A DNA stretch of 29,214 bases. It comes from CAZVJA01 sp964626885. GTDB taxonomy: Bacteria > Planctomycetota > Planctomycetia > Planctomycetales > Planctomycetaceae. Below the pieces are notes generated by a model. The model worked only from the letters and a program-made list of their open reading frames with translations, was not told where the DNA came from and did not search any database. Of the stretch, positions 16,258 through 28,068 are shown piece by piece (positions within the stretch are counted from its first letter, which is position 1; each line of letters begins with the position of its first letter). The stretch spans positions 1-29,214 of the forward strand of contig CAZVJA010000048.1 of the NCBI GenBank assembly GCA_964626885.1. Reading direction: 5' to 3'. The translations under genes and the position numbers were made by a program.

Positions 16258-18744
16258 TCAGCGGGCGGTGACGGTCTCGCCGCCGTGGGAGTGAATCGGG
16301 GCTCCCTGCTGATCGAGCAACCGCTTCCCTTCGGTGATCACAAAATCGGGGTCCAAAAACGGCTCGAAACCGATGTCGTGCCAGATGATCTTGCCGTCCC
16401 CGTCAATCAGAAACGTTCCGTGCAGAGGATGATCCTCGAAGTCATCGAAACAGCGGTACGCCTTGAAGACGTCGAGCGACTTGTTCGACAATAGCGGGAA
16501 GGGAAACCTTTCCGCTCCGTAATTCTTCACTGACTGCTTGAGCCCTTCGACATCATCCGTGCTGATCGCGACCATGTGAAACCCCGCCTTGTCGAACTCA
16601 TCCAACTTTGGAGCAAACGCCTGCAATTGCTTGGCGCAGTGCAGGCAACTGGCTCCCAGGTAGAAGATCACGCAAAGCGGCCGCCCCTTGTAGTCCTTCA
16701 GCGACTGTTGCTTACCGTCAGCATCGCTCAGTGTCCACGGCTTCGCGGGAGGGGGTGTCCAGCGAAATGGGCCGAGCGTGTCGAGGACCGGCCAGATGTC
16801 GTCCTTGTACTCCTTCTTCGGAGCCCGCCAGTCTTCTGAATATCCCAATTCCTTGGCAATGGGCGCCAGCCGCGCGAAGACAGGAATATCCAAATCGATT
16901 GCTGAGGAAAGCTGCTGCAATTCCTTGAAAGTTGCGGCGGCTCCTTCCCGATTGCCGTTCTTCCACTGAATGTCGATCAAATGGGCCAGCGGCCAGACTT
17001 CCCTCTGATGTCGGCTGATGTAGGCCTTGACGATCTCCTCGGCATCATCTCCATCTCCCGAATTCTGCTTGACATGCGCGAAGTACATCGGGTCAATCTT
17101 GGCTTTTGCGACTTGCGACGCTTGTAGCGGCCGATTTCCCCAATACACTCCTCCCGCCAAACTCGCGGCAAGCAGCAGAGCAGCGGCCAGCAGAACCTTG
17201 CGACGTCGAAGCACCCACAGCAAAGCGGCAGCCACAAAGCCGAGCACGATCCAGACGATATGCATCACTTTTGTCGAGAGGTACCAGCCACTTTCAATCG
17301 TTGCATAGACCGACAGTTGCTGAATCACGTCTTCGAGCTGTCGAATTCGGAAATCATACCGTTTGACCACTTCGTCACGAGCTTCGTGAACGGCCACGCT
17401 GGTTTTCTGCGCTTCCTTGACCACGGAATCCAGTTTCTGACGCCGCTGTTCCAACTGCTCGTTCAGCCGGTTCCGCAGCAATTCCAACGACATCTTCCCT
17501 GATTCCAGATCCCCCTTCCGAAAATACGCCGTGCCAAGAAACCGGTAATGCTCGGTTTGCTCGGTGAAGACGTCGGTCGGCTCCAGGTAGGGGGTTTTCG
17601 CCAGCCGGAGCATTTCGTCCCACAATTCATATCGGGCAAGGGTTTCAAACAGCCGCTTTCGCCCGTAATACGAGCTGTCGAGTTGAACTTCCTGGGATTG
17701 CGTCCCCTCGTCGAAACTTGGCTCGTCCCGCTCTCGCAGCAAGTTGTATTTGGGATGGCGGGGAAGCTCGAGCATGTTCTTGGCGAGATTGATGGCGTCG
17801 TGCACACGGCCGATGATGCCCAAGTTGCGCACCAGCCATTCGTTATTGTGTGCGTACAGATGAATCTGATCGGGCAGCAACAGATCCCGCATCATCTGGG
17901 CATGATCGACCCGGGCGGCGGCCTCTTGCAGGTATACGGCCTCATCATAATGCCACATCCGAGAATAGACATGACCTCCCGCCATATGCCACATGTGCGC
18001 AATGGAAGGAGCCGAGGGACCGGCACGTCTCGCCGATTCGTACGCGCGGAACGGCTCTTTCAACGCATCCCAGGCATGAATGACGTAGTGGTGACAAGGA
18101 TGCATCGAATTGACGTCCAGAATCTCTTTGCAGAGATTGACCACCTCGATATCGCGGTCCGGATATCCGGTCCCGCCGGAATGATACCCTCCCACCATCA
18201 TCGCGTTGAACGCCTTGGCCTCGAGGTCATCCGGGTTGCGGCGCGTGATTCGGCGGAAGTTAGCCGGATCACGCAGACCCTTGATATACAGCACTTCCCG
18301 TTCGCTCAGCCCTTCGGTCCGTTTTTCCGCTTCCGCAGCAAATCCGTCGAACCGTTTATAATTCAGCAGATTCGCCATCGCCATGCCCCAATAATTCATG
18401 GCGCAATCGGGGTCGAGGGCGGCGGCCGTGCGGAACGATCGTTCCGCTTCGTAGAACCAAAAACCGTGAAGCTGGCCGACCCCCTGCTCGAAAAACTTTT
18501 GCGCTTCGGGACTCTTCGTCGTGACGGGGAAATGGATGTTTCCCGTTCCCCCCATCAGATAGGCCTTCTGCCGCGGCCCCTCGTTGAAGACTTGGCCATG
18601 AATCGAATGCCCAGGCAGAATCTCCCCATCCTCTCCTTCCTCGCCACGTGCGTCGTCGCCCCGCAAGACGGGCGACATCGAAATGGAAAAAATCCCTGCA
18701 ACAAGCAACAATGCCGACCAGCGGCCTAACGGGGTGACGTTCAT
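16258..18744 (-). CDS. TPR / membrane / redoxin fusion protein
   Basis: 828 aa from the ATG at 18744, chosen over an upstream frame extension because AAGGA lies about 5 nt before it and a signal-type hydrophobic segment then follows (residues 8-27). Residues about 75-170 and 240-420 are TPR-like helices (FYEAERSFRTAAALDPDCA is a typical TPR motif). A coiled coil covers about 415-478, and two transmembrane helices lie at about 494-511 and 517-533. The C-terminus (about 660-815) is an AhpC/TSA-type redoxin domain with a CLHC active-site-like pair (Cys700 and Cys703) in a YLGASCLHC context and a later GTFLIDGDGKI strand. This suggests an envelope thiol-disulfide or peroxide-handling protein tied to a TPR scaffold. 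Direction of the redox reaction and partners are unknown. Confidence 0.85.
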   Translation of the reverse strand: MNVTPLGRWSALLLVAGIFSISMSPVLRGDDARGEEGEDGEILPGHSIHGQVFNEGPRQKAYLMGGTGNIHFPVTTKSPEAQKFFEQGVGQLHGFWFYEAERSFRTAAALDPDCAMNYWGMAMANLLNYKRFDGFAAEAEKRTEGLSEREVLYIKGLRDPANFRRITRRNPDDLEAKAFNAMMVGGYHSGGTGYPDRDIEVVNLCKEILDVNSMHPCHHYVIHAWDALKEPFRAYESARRAGPSAPSIAHMWHMAGGHVYSRMWHYDEAVYLQEAAARVDHAQMMRDLLLPDQIHLYAHNNEWLVRNLGIIGRVHDAINLAKNMLELPRHPKYNLLRERDEPSFDEGTQSQEVQLDSSYYGRKRLFETLARYELWDEMLRLAKTPYLEPTDVFTEQTEHYRFLGTAYFRKGDLESGKMSLELLRNRLNEQLEQRRQKLDSVVKEAQKTSVAVHEARDEVVKRYDFRIRQLEDVIQQLSVYATIESGWYLSTKVMHIVWIVLGFVAAALLWVLRRRKVLLAAALLLAASLAGGVYWGNRPLQASQVAKAKIDPMYFAHVKQNSGDGDDAEEIVKAYISRHQREVWPLAHLIDIQWKNGNREGAAATFKELQQLSSAIDLDIPVFARLAPIAKELGYSEDWRAPKKEYKDDIWPVLDTLGPFRWTPPPAKPWTLSDADGKQQSLKDYKGRPLCVIFYLGASCLHCAKQLQAFAPKLDEFDKAGFHMVAISTDDVEGLKQSVKNYGAERFPFPLLSNKSLDVFKAYRCFDDFEDHPLHGTFLIDGDGKIIWHDIGFEPFLDPDFVITEGKRLLDQQGAPIHSHGGETVTAR

Positions 18745-18978
18745 CTGATCCTTCTGCGATGACGGAAAAATTCGGTGGGAGCGAATAATAACAACGGAAC
18801 TTGCGGAAATATCGACGGCGATCTTGGACCCGCTCTTTATTACGTTGTAATCCCTGCCGGAATGCGAAGTCAAATCCGGACCTCAGCGTCGGATTTCGCT
18901 GATTCGTCCGCTCAACTTCGCGTGGACAAACGGGATCCCTTTCCCGTTTGGAATTTGCCGTGAAGCTACTCCCGAATT

Positions 18979-19803
18979 TCACCACCGACGCGGGGGGCGC
19001 AACGCAACCCGGTAGGTTCCACTCCGTTCCGTGTTCGGACGAACCGCCTCGACAGCTGGCCGGAGGTGGCGAGTTTTTCCCAGAAGCCACGCCACAACAA
19101 ATCCGACCGCGAACCCTCCAATATGCGCCCACCAAGCGACACCGGCTGGTTGCATTGTCGTAATCGCGAGGGTTCCTTGAAAGAACTGGATGACGAACCA
19201 GATTCCCAGAAACAGCGGCGCTGGTAGCACGACCATTTGAATCAGATAGAAAATCGGCACTGCCGTCAGCACTTTCGCACGCGGGTAAAGGTACATGTAG
19301 GCCCCCATCACGCCGGCGATGGCACCGCTGGCGCCGATGGTCGGAGTCGTCGAATTTGGATCGGTGAGAAAATGCGAAGCGCTCGCCGCGACTCCACACG
19401 CCAGGTAGAAAACCAGATAGCCGACATGGCCGAACCGGTCCTCAACATTGTCTCCGAAGATATTCAGAAACAGCATGTTTCCGATGATGTGCATCCAGCC
19501 GCCGTGCAGAAAGATGCAAGTCAGCATCGTCATCCAGGGGGGGACCGGCGACTCCGCCGCAATGTGGCTGGTTTTAACCATGCCCACCCCTTCGGGCATC
19601 ATCACCCGGCGTTCTTCGATAATCTCCACCGGCCGGTCGGGATGCGAAACCCGCGCGGGAATCATCCCATACTGCTCAATCAGTGACGGCCCCTCGGGCG
19701 TTTCCCGAAGTTGTGTCAGAAAAGCCACCACGCACAAACCGATCATTGTGTAGTTCACAAAGGGGGTTGTGCGGGAGGGGATGTTATCGCGCAGAGGGAT
19801 CAT
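18979..19803 (-). CDS. Rhomboid-family intramembrane serine protease
   Basis: 274 aa, about six membrane helices. Catalytic serine is Ser159 in GASGA and the catalytic histidine is His227 in WWAHIGG; the helix-2 motif HGGWMHIIGNM (100-110) is also present. The loop between helices 1 and 2 is long and charged (about 32-88). Expected to cleave transmembrane substrates within the inner membrane; the substrate is unknown. The start codon has no close ribosome binding site. The C-terminal 30 residues are basic and probably cytoplasmic. Confidence 0.93.
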   Translation of the reverse strand: MIPLRDNIPSRTTPFVNYTMIGLCVVAFLTQLRETPEGPSLIEQYGMIPARVSHPDRPVEIIEERRVMMPEGVGMVKTSHIAAESPVPPWMTMLTCIFLHGGWMHIIGNMLFLNIFGDNVEDRFGHVGYLVFYLACGVAASASHFLTDPNSTTPTIGASGAIAGVMGAYMYLYPRAKVLTAVPIFYLIQMVVLPAPLFLGIWFVIQFFQGTLAITTMQPAGVAWWAHIGGFAVGFVVAWLLGKTRHLRPAVEAVRPNTERSGTYRVALRPPRRW

Positions 19804-20100
19804 GGCCGATTGTCACAGTCCTTGTGGGGAAGAGCGGGCACAAAGCTCGCCAAACTTTCATTGCCTCAGAATCAGAATAGGAGAATGTGTTCGGAACCGC
19901 CACAGCACTCGGCAGAAAGCCTTCCTCCGCGGCATGGTACAAGTCGCAGCGGTGTCCCCCTTTCCACTCCGCTTGCGGGGCAGGCTGAAGTCAATACAAT
20001 TGACCTCTGCCGGAACGGTTTTCGCCGCGGTGCTTACCGAAATCGACGTTCCAGATCGCGCGAAACCCCTCGACCTTAGAAGATCTTACGGAGCCCATTG

Positions 20101-22923
<2,823 letters not shown>

Positions 22924-22925
<2 letters not shown>

Positions 22926-23098
22926 ACGGTCAGCAATCAGCGGTCAGCAAATAGTTGAGGCTTGAAGGTCGGATGGAAGACGGAGGACTGAAGGTTTTAG
23001 GGTTGTATGGTATTAGGCTTCGAACCCTCGAACCACAATACCCTGGCCACTTGTCTTCCTGAAGCCTGAAGCCCGACCACCCGAAGCCAGTCCTGCCC
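22924..23098. repeat. Second heptamer-repeat tract
   Basis: Between the aconitase stop and the next gene, 25 consecutive 7-nt units can be read in one register. Related units recur as CAGCAAT (22931), CAGCGGT (22938) and CAGCAAA (22945); ATGGAAG (22973) and ACGGAGG (22980); TCCTGAA (23057) and GCCTGAA (23064). Several are the same families as in 108-615 (the TCAGC type and the GGAAGAC type), so this is a dispersed repeat class in this genome. Confidence 0.8.
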
Positions 23099-23099
23099 G

Positions 23100-24083
23100 C
23101 TACTGGAACCGCACCGAGAGCCCGACCCCTGCGAAGAAATCATTCGCGGCGTCGTTGAGTCCCCAGCCGGCGCGGATATCGAACTGCACGTCGTTATTCA
23201 TCAGGTACGTGAACCCGCCGTCGAGGTAATGCTCCGTCTTCGCGGTGTCGGCGGCATTGGGGAAGAACGCGAACCATTCGGTATACATGCCGAGTTTCTC
23301 GGTGAAGGAATAGCCTACAGTCAATGACTGTGCCCATTCCGCATAGGCCCGACCGGTGGCTTCGTCGATCGAGCGATTGACCTGCGTGCTGCCGCCGGTG
23401 GCGAGCTTGTCGTTGATGTCCCACCCATAGAGCCAGTTCACCCCCGGTAGCGTTTCGTCGTCGGTAAAGGCCCGACTGCCGGTCGGCACGGTCATCTGCG
23501 GCACCAGCGCCATTTCGGGAAGCCACTTCTCCTGCGGAGTGAGCGCGAACTTCACGCCGAGATAGAGGTCTTCGGTCCCGGCGGTCGTGTTCGAAATCGC
23601 ACCGGTCTTCGTCCGTTGCTCGACAGGAAACAACGCCACGCGAAGTTCCAGCCAATCTTCCAGTACGCCGTACCGCAGCAACGGCTCGCCGAACGAATGC
23701 GATCGAACGCTTGTGCCGCCGTCGCTGTCGTACGCGTAGGTGTAGCCCGTCTCGAGTTGGGCCACTCCTCGCCCAACAGTCACGCTCGCCTCCGTGAAGT
23801 CGGGGCGATCAGTCACAATCGGCTCGTCCCGTTTCGGCCCCCCATCGGCTTCGTCGTCGAGCCCCCAACGAAAGAGCGTCCCGCGCGTCGGTCGGCAATC
23901 TTTTCCAGCAGGCGAACTGAGTTCTTCCCAGATCTCTTGAGCCCGAATCACCGCAGCCCCTTCGGGGCTCAAAACAACTCCGCATGCCGCCAGCAACCGA
24001 AATGCGACGCTACGTAGTCTCCGACAGCGACGGCCGGAGCAGAACCTCGCTTCCCGGCAATCAATCGTCGGGCGGCGATCCAT
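23100..24083 (-). CDS. MetA-pathway-type outer-membrane beta-barrel protein
   Basis: About 327 aa from the ATG at 24083; an in-frame start at 24104 is the alternative. A basic N-terminus and a hydrophobic segment ending at VIRAQE form the signal peptide. The mature protein holds VTDRPDFTEASVTVGRGV, the opening motif of planctomycete proteins assigned to the phenol-degradation MetA-pathway family (PF13557). Alternating aromatic beta strands follow, and the protein ends in Phe-Gln with an aromatic, barrel-like last strand (VGLSVRFQ). Likely an outer-membrane channel or transporter; despite the family name no link to phenol degradation is implied. The gene ends two nucleotides after the heptad tract. 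Confidence 0.85.
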   Translation of the reverse strand: MDRRPTIDCREARFCSGRRCRRLRSVAFRLLAACGVVLSPEGAAVIRAQEIWEELSSPAGKDCRPTRGTLFRWGLDDEADGGPKRDEPIVTDRPDFTEASVTVGRGVAQLETGYTYAYDSDGGTSVRSHSFGEPLLRYGVLEDWLELRVALFPVEQRTKTGAISNTTAGTEDLYLGVKFALTPQEKWLPEMALVPQMTVPTGSRAFTDDETLPGVNWLYGWDINDKLATGGSTQVNRSIDEATGRAYAEWAQSLTVGYSFTEKLGMYTEWFAFFPNAADTAKTEHYLDGGFTYLMNNDVQFDIRAGWGLNDAANDFFAGVGLSVRFQ

Positions 24084-24296
24084 CCGAAGGCATCCCTTCC
24101 CCAAATGTCAAAACATGCCGGTCGGGCAAAGAGTACCGACGATTTCGACCTGATATCGGACGATTACACCCGAATTTCTGCGGCAATACGCGCGCTGCTG
24201 CATTTAGTTTTCGTGATTCTGGTTGATTTTCTTGATTAGAAACTATTTTTTTGACCATTCAAAACTACATATCGCGGCTTGGAAATGTCTGCTTCG

Positions 24297-25619
24297 CTAC
24301 ACATCCGGCAGCAGCCACGGTTTGCGGTATTCCGGTCGGGTGCGCAGCGCATTCGCCTCATCGTCATTTACGAATGTTTCCGTAGCAGAATCGAATACCA
24401 CCTTTCGCCCGACCCGCCACGAAATATTTCCCGTGTGACAGAGAATCGACGCGGCGTGCCCGACCGTCTCCAGATCGCACGCCGGCTTGGCGCGCGACTT
24501 GATGCAGTCGAGGAAATCCTGCACGTGCGGCTCTGCCTCACTTCCCCCCTTGAACTCCTTGACAAGTTTGTTGGCCTGATCGTACGCCCGCCAGCGAGTG
24601 TTCCCGAGCACGATATACCCCTTGTCACCATAGACGGCCGAACCCTCGGACTCGCCGTGATAGCCATACGAGGCCCACACGCGCATCTCGTATGTCAAAA
24701 TTTTGGGTGCCCTGCCGCCATATTCGTACGTCACCTGCATCGTGTCAGGAAACTCCTGCAGGTCGTCGAAGTACCACTTCCCGCCGCTCCCTGTCACCGC
24801 AGTGGGAACTCCAAGCGAGGGATCATCCTGTGCTGCGCATGCGGCATCGAGCGCCGCAACCGCCATATCGAGCCGATGCACACCGTCGTTCCCCAGGTCG
24901 CCAGTGCCGTAATCAAAAAACCACCGCCAGTTGCCATGAAACCGCACCGGGTTAAAAGGCCGCTTGGGCGCCGGGCCGAGCCAGGTCTCGTAATCGACTT
25001 CCGGCGGCGCGACTCCGTCCGGCGGTTTGCCGATCGAGCCTTGCTTCGAAACCTCCCAAGCCTTCGCGACCAGGCATCGCCCCAACGCGCCGGAGCGAAT
25101 GTATTCGAGCGCCGTCTTCATCCGCGGCGTTGACCGATGTTGCGACCCCATCTGCACCACACGCTTATATTTCCGCATCGCCGCCACCATTCGCTGTCCT
25201 TCGACAATGTTGTGGCTGTCAGGCTTCTCGACATACACATCCTTCCCCGCCATGCACGCGAGAATTGTCGGAATTGCGTGCCAATGGTCGGGAGTCCCCA
25301 CGGCGATGGCATCAATGTTCGGATCATCGATCAGCTTGCGGAAGTCCTTTTCCATGCGCGGCTTTGACTGCTGCCGTTGCGCTACTTCCTCGATCGCTTG
25401 CGGCAATCGGCGGCTGTCGATGTCGGCGATCGCCACCACTTCGGAAGTCGGATTGGCGGAAAACAACTGGTTGAGCGCCAGTGCCCGCCCGCCGGCACCG
25501 ATCACACCAACCCGCACCCGTTCGCTGGCCCATGCTTTCGCTGACTGCTGCGCGATCAGACTGACACCGACTGATGCCGCCCCGATCGTCGTCTGTTTGA
25601 AAAATCCTCTCCGGTCCAT
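24297..25619 (-). CDS. Gfo/Idh/MocA-family oxidoreductase, Tat-exported
   Basis: 440 aa from the ATG at 25619, fixed by GGGAGAG about 5 nt upstream. The N-terminus is a twin-arginine signal (MDRRGFFKQT, then a hydrophobic Ala/Gly/Ser stretch to about 30). The Rossmann fold begins at RVRVGVIGAGGRA (35-46). The EKP motif (131-133) that binds the nicotinamide ring is preceded by GTPDHWHA. The C-terminal substrate domain has FHGNWRWFFDYGTGDLGNDGVH, where the paired aromatic residues and the final His are usual for this exported branch. Predicted NAD(P)-dependent sugar or polyol oxidation, or glycosidase-like redox chemistry in the periplasm; substrate unknown. Divergent from the RluA gene with 106 nt between starts. 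Confidence 0.93.
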   Translation of the reverse strand: MDRRGFFKQTTIGAASVGVSLIAQQSAKAWASERVRVGVIGAGGRALALNQLFSANPTSEVVAIADIDSRRLPQAIEEVAQRQQSKPRMEKDFRKLIDDPNIDAIAVGTPDHWHAIPTILACMAGKDVYVEKPDSHNIVEGQRMVAAMRKYKRVVQMGSQHRSTPRMKTALEYIRSGALGRCLVAKAWEVSKQGSIGKPPDGVAPPEVDYETWLGPAPKRPFNPVRFHGNWRWFFDYGTGDLGNDGVHRLDMAVAALDAACAAQDDPSLGVPTAVTGSGGKWYFDDLQEFPDTMQVTYEYGGRAPKILTYEMRVWASYGYHGESEGSAVYGDKGYIVLGNTRWRAYDQANKLVKEFKGGSEAEPHVQDFLDCIKSRAKPACDLETVGHAASILCHTGNISWRVGRKVVFDSATETFVNDDEANALRTRPEYRKPWLLPDV

Positions 25620-25725
25620 GATTTCTCTCCCATCTGAAAAGTACCCCTGCTTCGCCAGCGGCGAGTGTACCACTCTGGAAGCTGCCATTGCGAACTTTTC
25701 CCACGGCGTGCAACAATGGCTTTCC

Positions 25726-26802
25726 ATGAACCGGAACGGATTGTTTACCGCGGAAATAACTGTCGAGCGTTACCTCCAGGGTGTGCGCATCGATTCTTTT
25801 CTGCTGCGGCACTTCCGCAATTACACTCCGTTCAAAATTCAACGGATGGTTCGCGCGGGATTGGTGCGGGTCGATGGCATTTCGGTGCCGATGGAGTTCC
25901 GCGTTCGTCGTGGGCAGCATGTCGCCATCACTCTCGCTGAACCTCCCGACAAGCTACTCGCCGCCGAACCGGCCCCGCTCGCCATCGTGTATGAAGATCC
26001 GTGGCTGATGGTCATCGACAAGCCGGCCGGCCAGATTGCGCACCCGGTTGGCATGCATAACACCGGAACACTCTGCAACGCCGTGCAGTTCCATCTCGAT
26101 CAGCAATCTCCCCGCCGAGGCCTGCTCCGCCCCGGCATCGTGCATCGACTCGACCGTTATACGAGCGGCCTGATCGCCGTCACCAAGGAACATCTCTCCC
26201 ATCGACGGCTTTCGATTGCATTTCAGCGATCGAACGTGGCCAAGGAATACATTGCGATTGTGGAAGGGGTGCTCGCATCCGACGAGATGACGATTAATCA
26301 ATCTATCGGACAAGCCCATCATCCCGGCTGCGTGCTGATGTCCTGCCGCGCCGATGCGCGCGATCCGCGACCGGCACAAACGGATCTCCTCGTGTTGGAG
26401 CGCTTTGCCGCACAGACATTGGTGCGCGCTTACCCGCGCACGGGGCGGAATCATCAGATTCGCGTGCATCTGGCGGCGATTGGCCACCCGATTCTAGCCG
26501 ACGAATTCTACGGTCCTCACGGCGCGATCAAGCCGACGAAATTTGATCGCGACTTCGAGGATGCGGACGAGTCCGGTGAGCGCGATGCATTGCTCGATGA
26601 TTCCCCCGTAGCATCCCCCTGCCTGCATATCGACCGACATGCCCTGCACGCCGCGCGGCTCCAGTTTGTGCATCCCATCACCAAGGAACCGATGACCTTC
26701 GACTCCGCGCTCCCGGACGATATGCAGCAGGCCATTGCGCGGCTCGCGGACGACGAGCCCCAAAGAACGTCATCACCGGCCCCTCTCAGCGTCACACGAT
26801 AG
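25726..26802 (+). CDS. RluA-family RNA pseudouridine synthase
   Basis: 358 aa from the ATG at 25726. The frame is open for 700 nt further upstream, but that part is antisense to the oxidoreductase gene and is not coding. An S4-like RNA-binding domain (about 12-70, with RIDSFLLRHFRNY and KIQRMVRAGLVRVDG) precedes the catalytic domain. The signature GIVHRLDRYTSGL (137-149) contains the catalytic Asp143, and the later YPRTGRNHQIRVHLAAIGHP is the other family hallmark. Converts specific uridines in rRNA or tRNA to pseudouridine. Which member (RluC, RluD or other) and which target cannot be told from the sequence. There is an insertion (about 265-298) rich in Asp and Glu before the last strands. 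Confidence 0.93.
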   Translation: MNRNGLFTAEITVERYLQGVRIDSFLLRHFRNYTPFKIQRMVRAGLVRVDGISVPMEFRVRRGQHVAITLAEPPDKLLAAEPAPLAIVYEDPWLMVIDKPAGQIAHPVGMHNTGTLCNAVQFHLDQQSPRRGLLRPGIVHRLDRYTSGLIAVTKEHLSHRRLSIAFQRSNVAKEYIAIVEGVLASDEMTINQSIGQAHHPGCVLMSCRADARDPRPAQTDLLVLERFAAQTLVRAYPRTGRNHQIRVHLAAIGHPILADEFYGPHGAIKPTKFDRDFEDADESGERDALLDDSPVASPCLHIDRHALHAARLQFVHPITKEPMTFDSALPDDMQQAIARLADDEPQRTSSPAPLSVTR

Positions 26803-27078
26803 GAGGCGTTTCCCTCCGAAATCCACCTCTTGCACTGACCTTTCGATCAGTTCCAACTGTGGTCGTAGCTTTCTCGGGAAGTTTCCGCCCCATTTTTCGC
26901 TTCGATTTGCGGACCGACGGTACGAGTTCTACCGGCCGTGAAGGGAGCCCGCGCCAAAAGTCCCATCAATTTGTGCCCCCTCTCCGACCATTCCCTGCGG
27001 GTTTCCACGCGCATGCTATATTCCAAAGTCAACCGGTCGATACGGGCCGGTTCCGGATTTCAGGAGTGGGAGCATCGT

Positions 27079-27570
27079 ATGAGCTGTACCGTCAATGACG
27101 TCTGTGACACAACGTTCGTCAGTCCGTTCGTGAACGCGGCCTGCGAAGTGTTTGAGACCATGCTCAAATGCCAGTGTCAGCCAGGCAATATGCACTCCAC
27201 CCGCCCTGGGCATCACCAGTTCGCGCTGACCTCCGTCGTCGGTCTCAGTGGAAAGTTCATCGGTGCCATCGGCTTGAGCCTCCCCGAAGCCGGCGCTTTT
27301 CAAATTCTCGAACGAATGACCGGAATCGAAACCGATGTCGTCGATGAAATGGTCCGTGACGCCGTCGGCGAAATGGCCAACATGATCGGCGGACGCGGCA
27401 AGCGGGATCTCGCCGATCACGAACTGAAGCTCGGCCTGCCGCAGGTCATCGTGGGAAAAGATTACGAGATCTATTCCCCCCGCTGGGCACACCATTTATG
27501 GGTGGAGCTGAATACGGGAATCGGTCCCTGCACGCTCGACGTCGGCTTCGATCCGCATCGGTCGGCTTGA
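27079..27570 (+). CDS. CheX-like chemotaxis phosphatase domain protein
   Basis: 163 aa from the ATG at 27079, chosen because GGGAG lies 6 nt upstream; an in-frame GTG at 26938 would add an unconvincing Arg-rich extension. The protein matches the CheC/CheX/FliY phosphatase fold: an N-terminal helix (FVNAACEVFETML), a central strand pair (KFIGAIGLSLPE) and the catalytic helix DAVGEMANMIGG, in which Glu98 and Asn101 are the E-x-x-N pair that dephosphorylates phospho-CheY. Standard CheX length. No chemotaxis or flagellar genes lie nearby, so it is an orphan and may act on another response regulator. Confidence 0.85.
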   Translation: MSCTVNDVCDTTFVSPFVNAACEVFETMLKCQCQPGNMHSTRPGHHQFALTSVVGLSGKFIGAIGLSLPEAGAFQILERMTGIETDVVDEMVRDAVGEMANMIGGRGKRDLADHELKLGLPQVIVGKDYEIYSPRWAHHLWVELNTGIGPCTLDVGFDPHRSA

Positions 27571-27618
27571 TAACAGCCGTTCCCGCCAGAAGCGCATCGC
27601 GTGCCGAACACCCGGGAT

Positions 27619-28029
27619 TCATTCCCCCGATTTATCGTGCCCTCGACCGCGAAAACCTTTCGGCAACCCCGACGCCAGCAGAATCCAGCCGCCGACGATC
27701 GTCCCGAAGATCGGCCAGGGCACCCCCACGGCAATTCCGGCCAGGAGCGCTTTCAAGAGCGCGGGCAACCAGCCCTCTTTGGCAAAGCGTCGCTGAAAGT
27801 ACAACGTCCCGGCACCACCCAGCAAGAAGCCAACAACGACCAAAATCGGCGTCGCCAGTCCGAGTGACAGCACATCTTGCGAGAAGAACAGCCAGTCGAG
27901 CCCCAGAATCCACGCCCCGGTAATCGGCAACAAAAACCGCTTCGGCTCGGGATCAACAAGCCACCGGCCGGGAAGTTTTGATTCCGGTGAAGAGTCAGGG
28001 TTCGGTTTGTTCGTTATCAATTCCGACAT
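27619..28029 (-). CDS. Small membrane protein of unknown function
   Basis: 136 aa from the ATG at 28029 (GGAT about 7 nt upstream); a GTG at 28062 would add 11 residues. A polar N-terminus of about 30 residues precedes three hydrophobic segments: LLPITGAWILGLDWLFFS, then a Gly/Val-rich helix, then a longer stretch with VGVPWPIFGTIVGGWILLA. The C-terminus is short and charged. I do not recognise the family. It is convergent with the CheX-like gene (48 nt between stops) and lies 39 nt downstream of the sulfatase on the same strand, so it may be co-transcribed with it. Confidence 0.75.
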   Translation of the reverse strand: MSELITNKPNPDSSPESKLPGRWLVDPEPKRFLLPITGAWILGLDWLFFSQDVLSLGLATPILVVVGFLLGGAGTLYFQRRFAKEGWLPALLKALLAGIAVGVPWPIFGTIVGGWILLASGLPKGFRGRGHDKSGE

Positions 28030-28068
28030 CGCATATCCAATCAGATGGCGAATACGTTTCACTCGCCG

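Noticed and set aside
17548..18729. Plus-strand open frame of 393 codons
   Set aside because: Antisense to the TPR/redoxin gene, whose domains are recognisable; no motif in this frame.
25027..25725. Upstream extension of the pseudouridine synthase frame
   Set aside because: Antisense to the oxidoreductase gene. The S4 domain begins shortly after the ATG at 25726.
27017..27022. TATATT upstream of the CheX-like gene as a -10 box
   Set aside because: No matching -35 sequence at a suitable distance.
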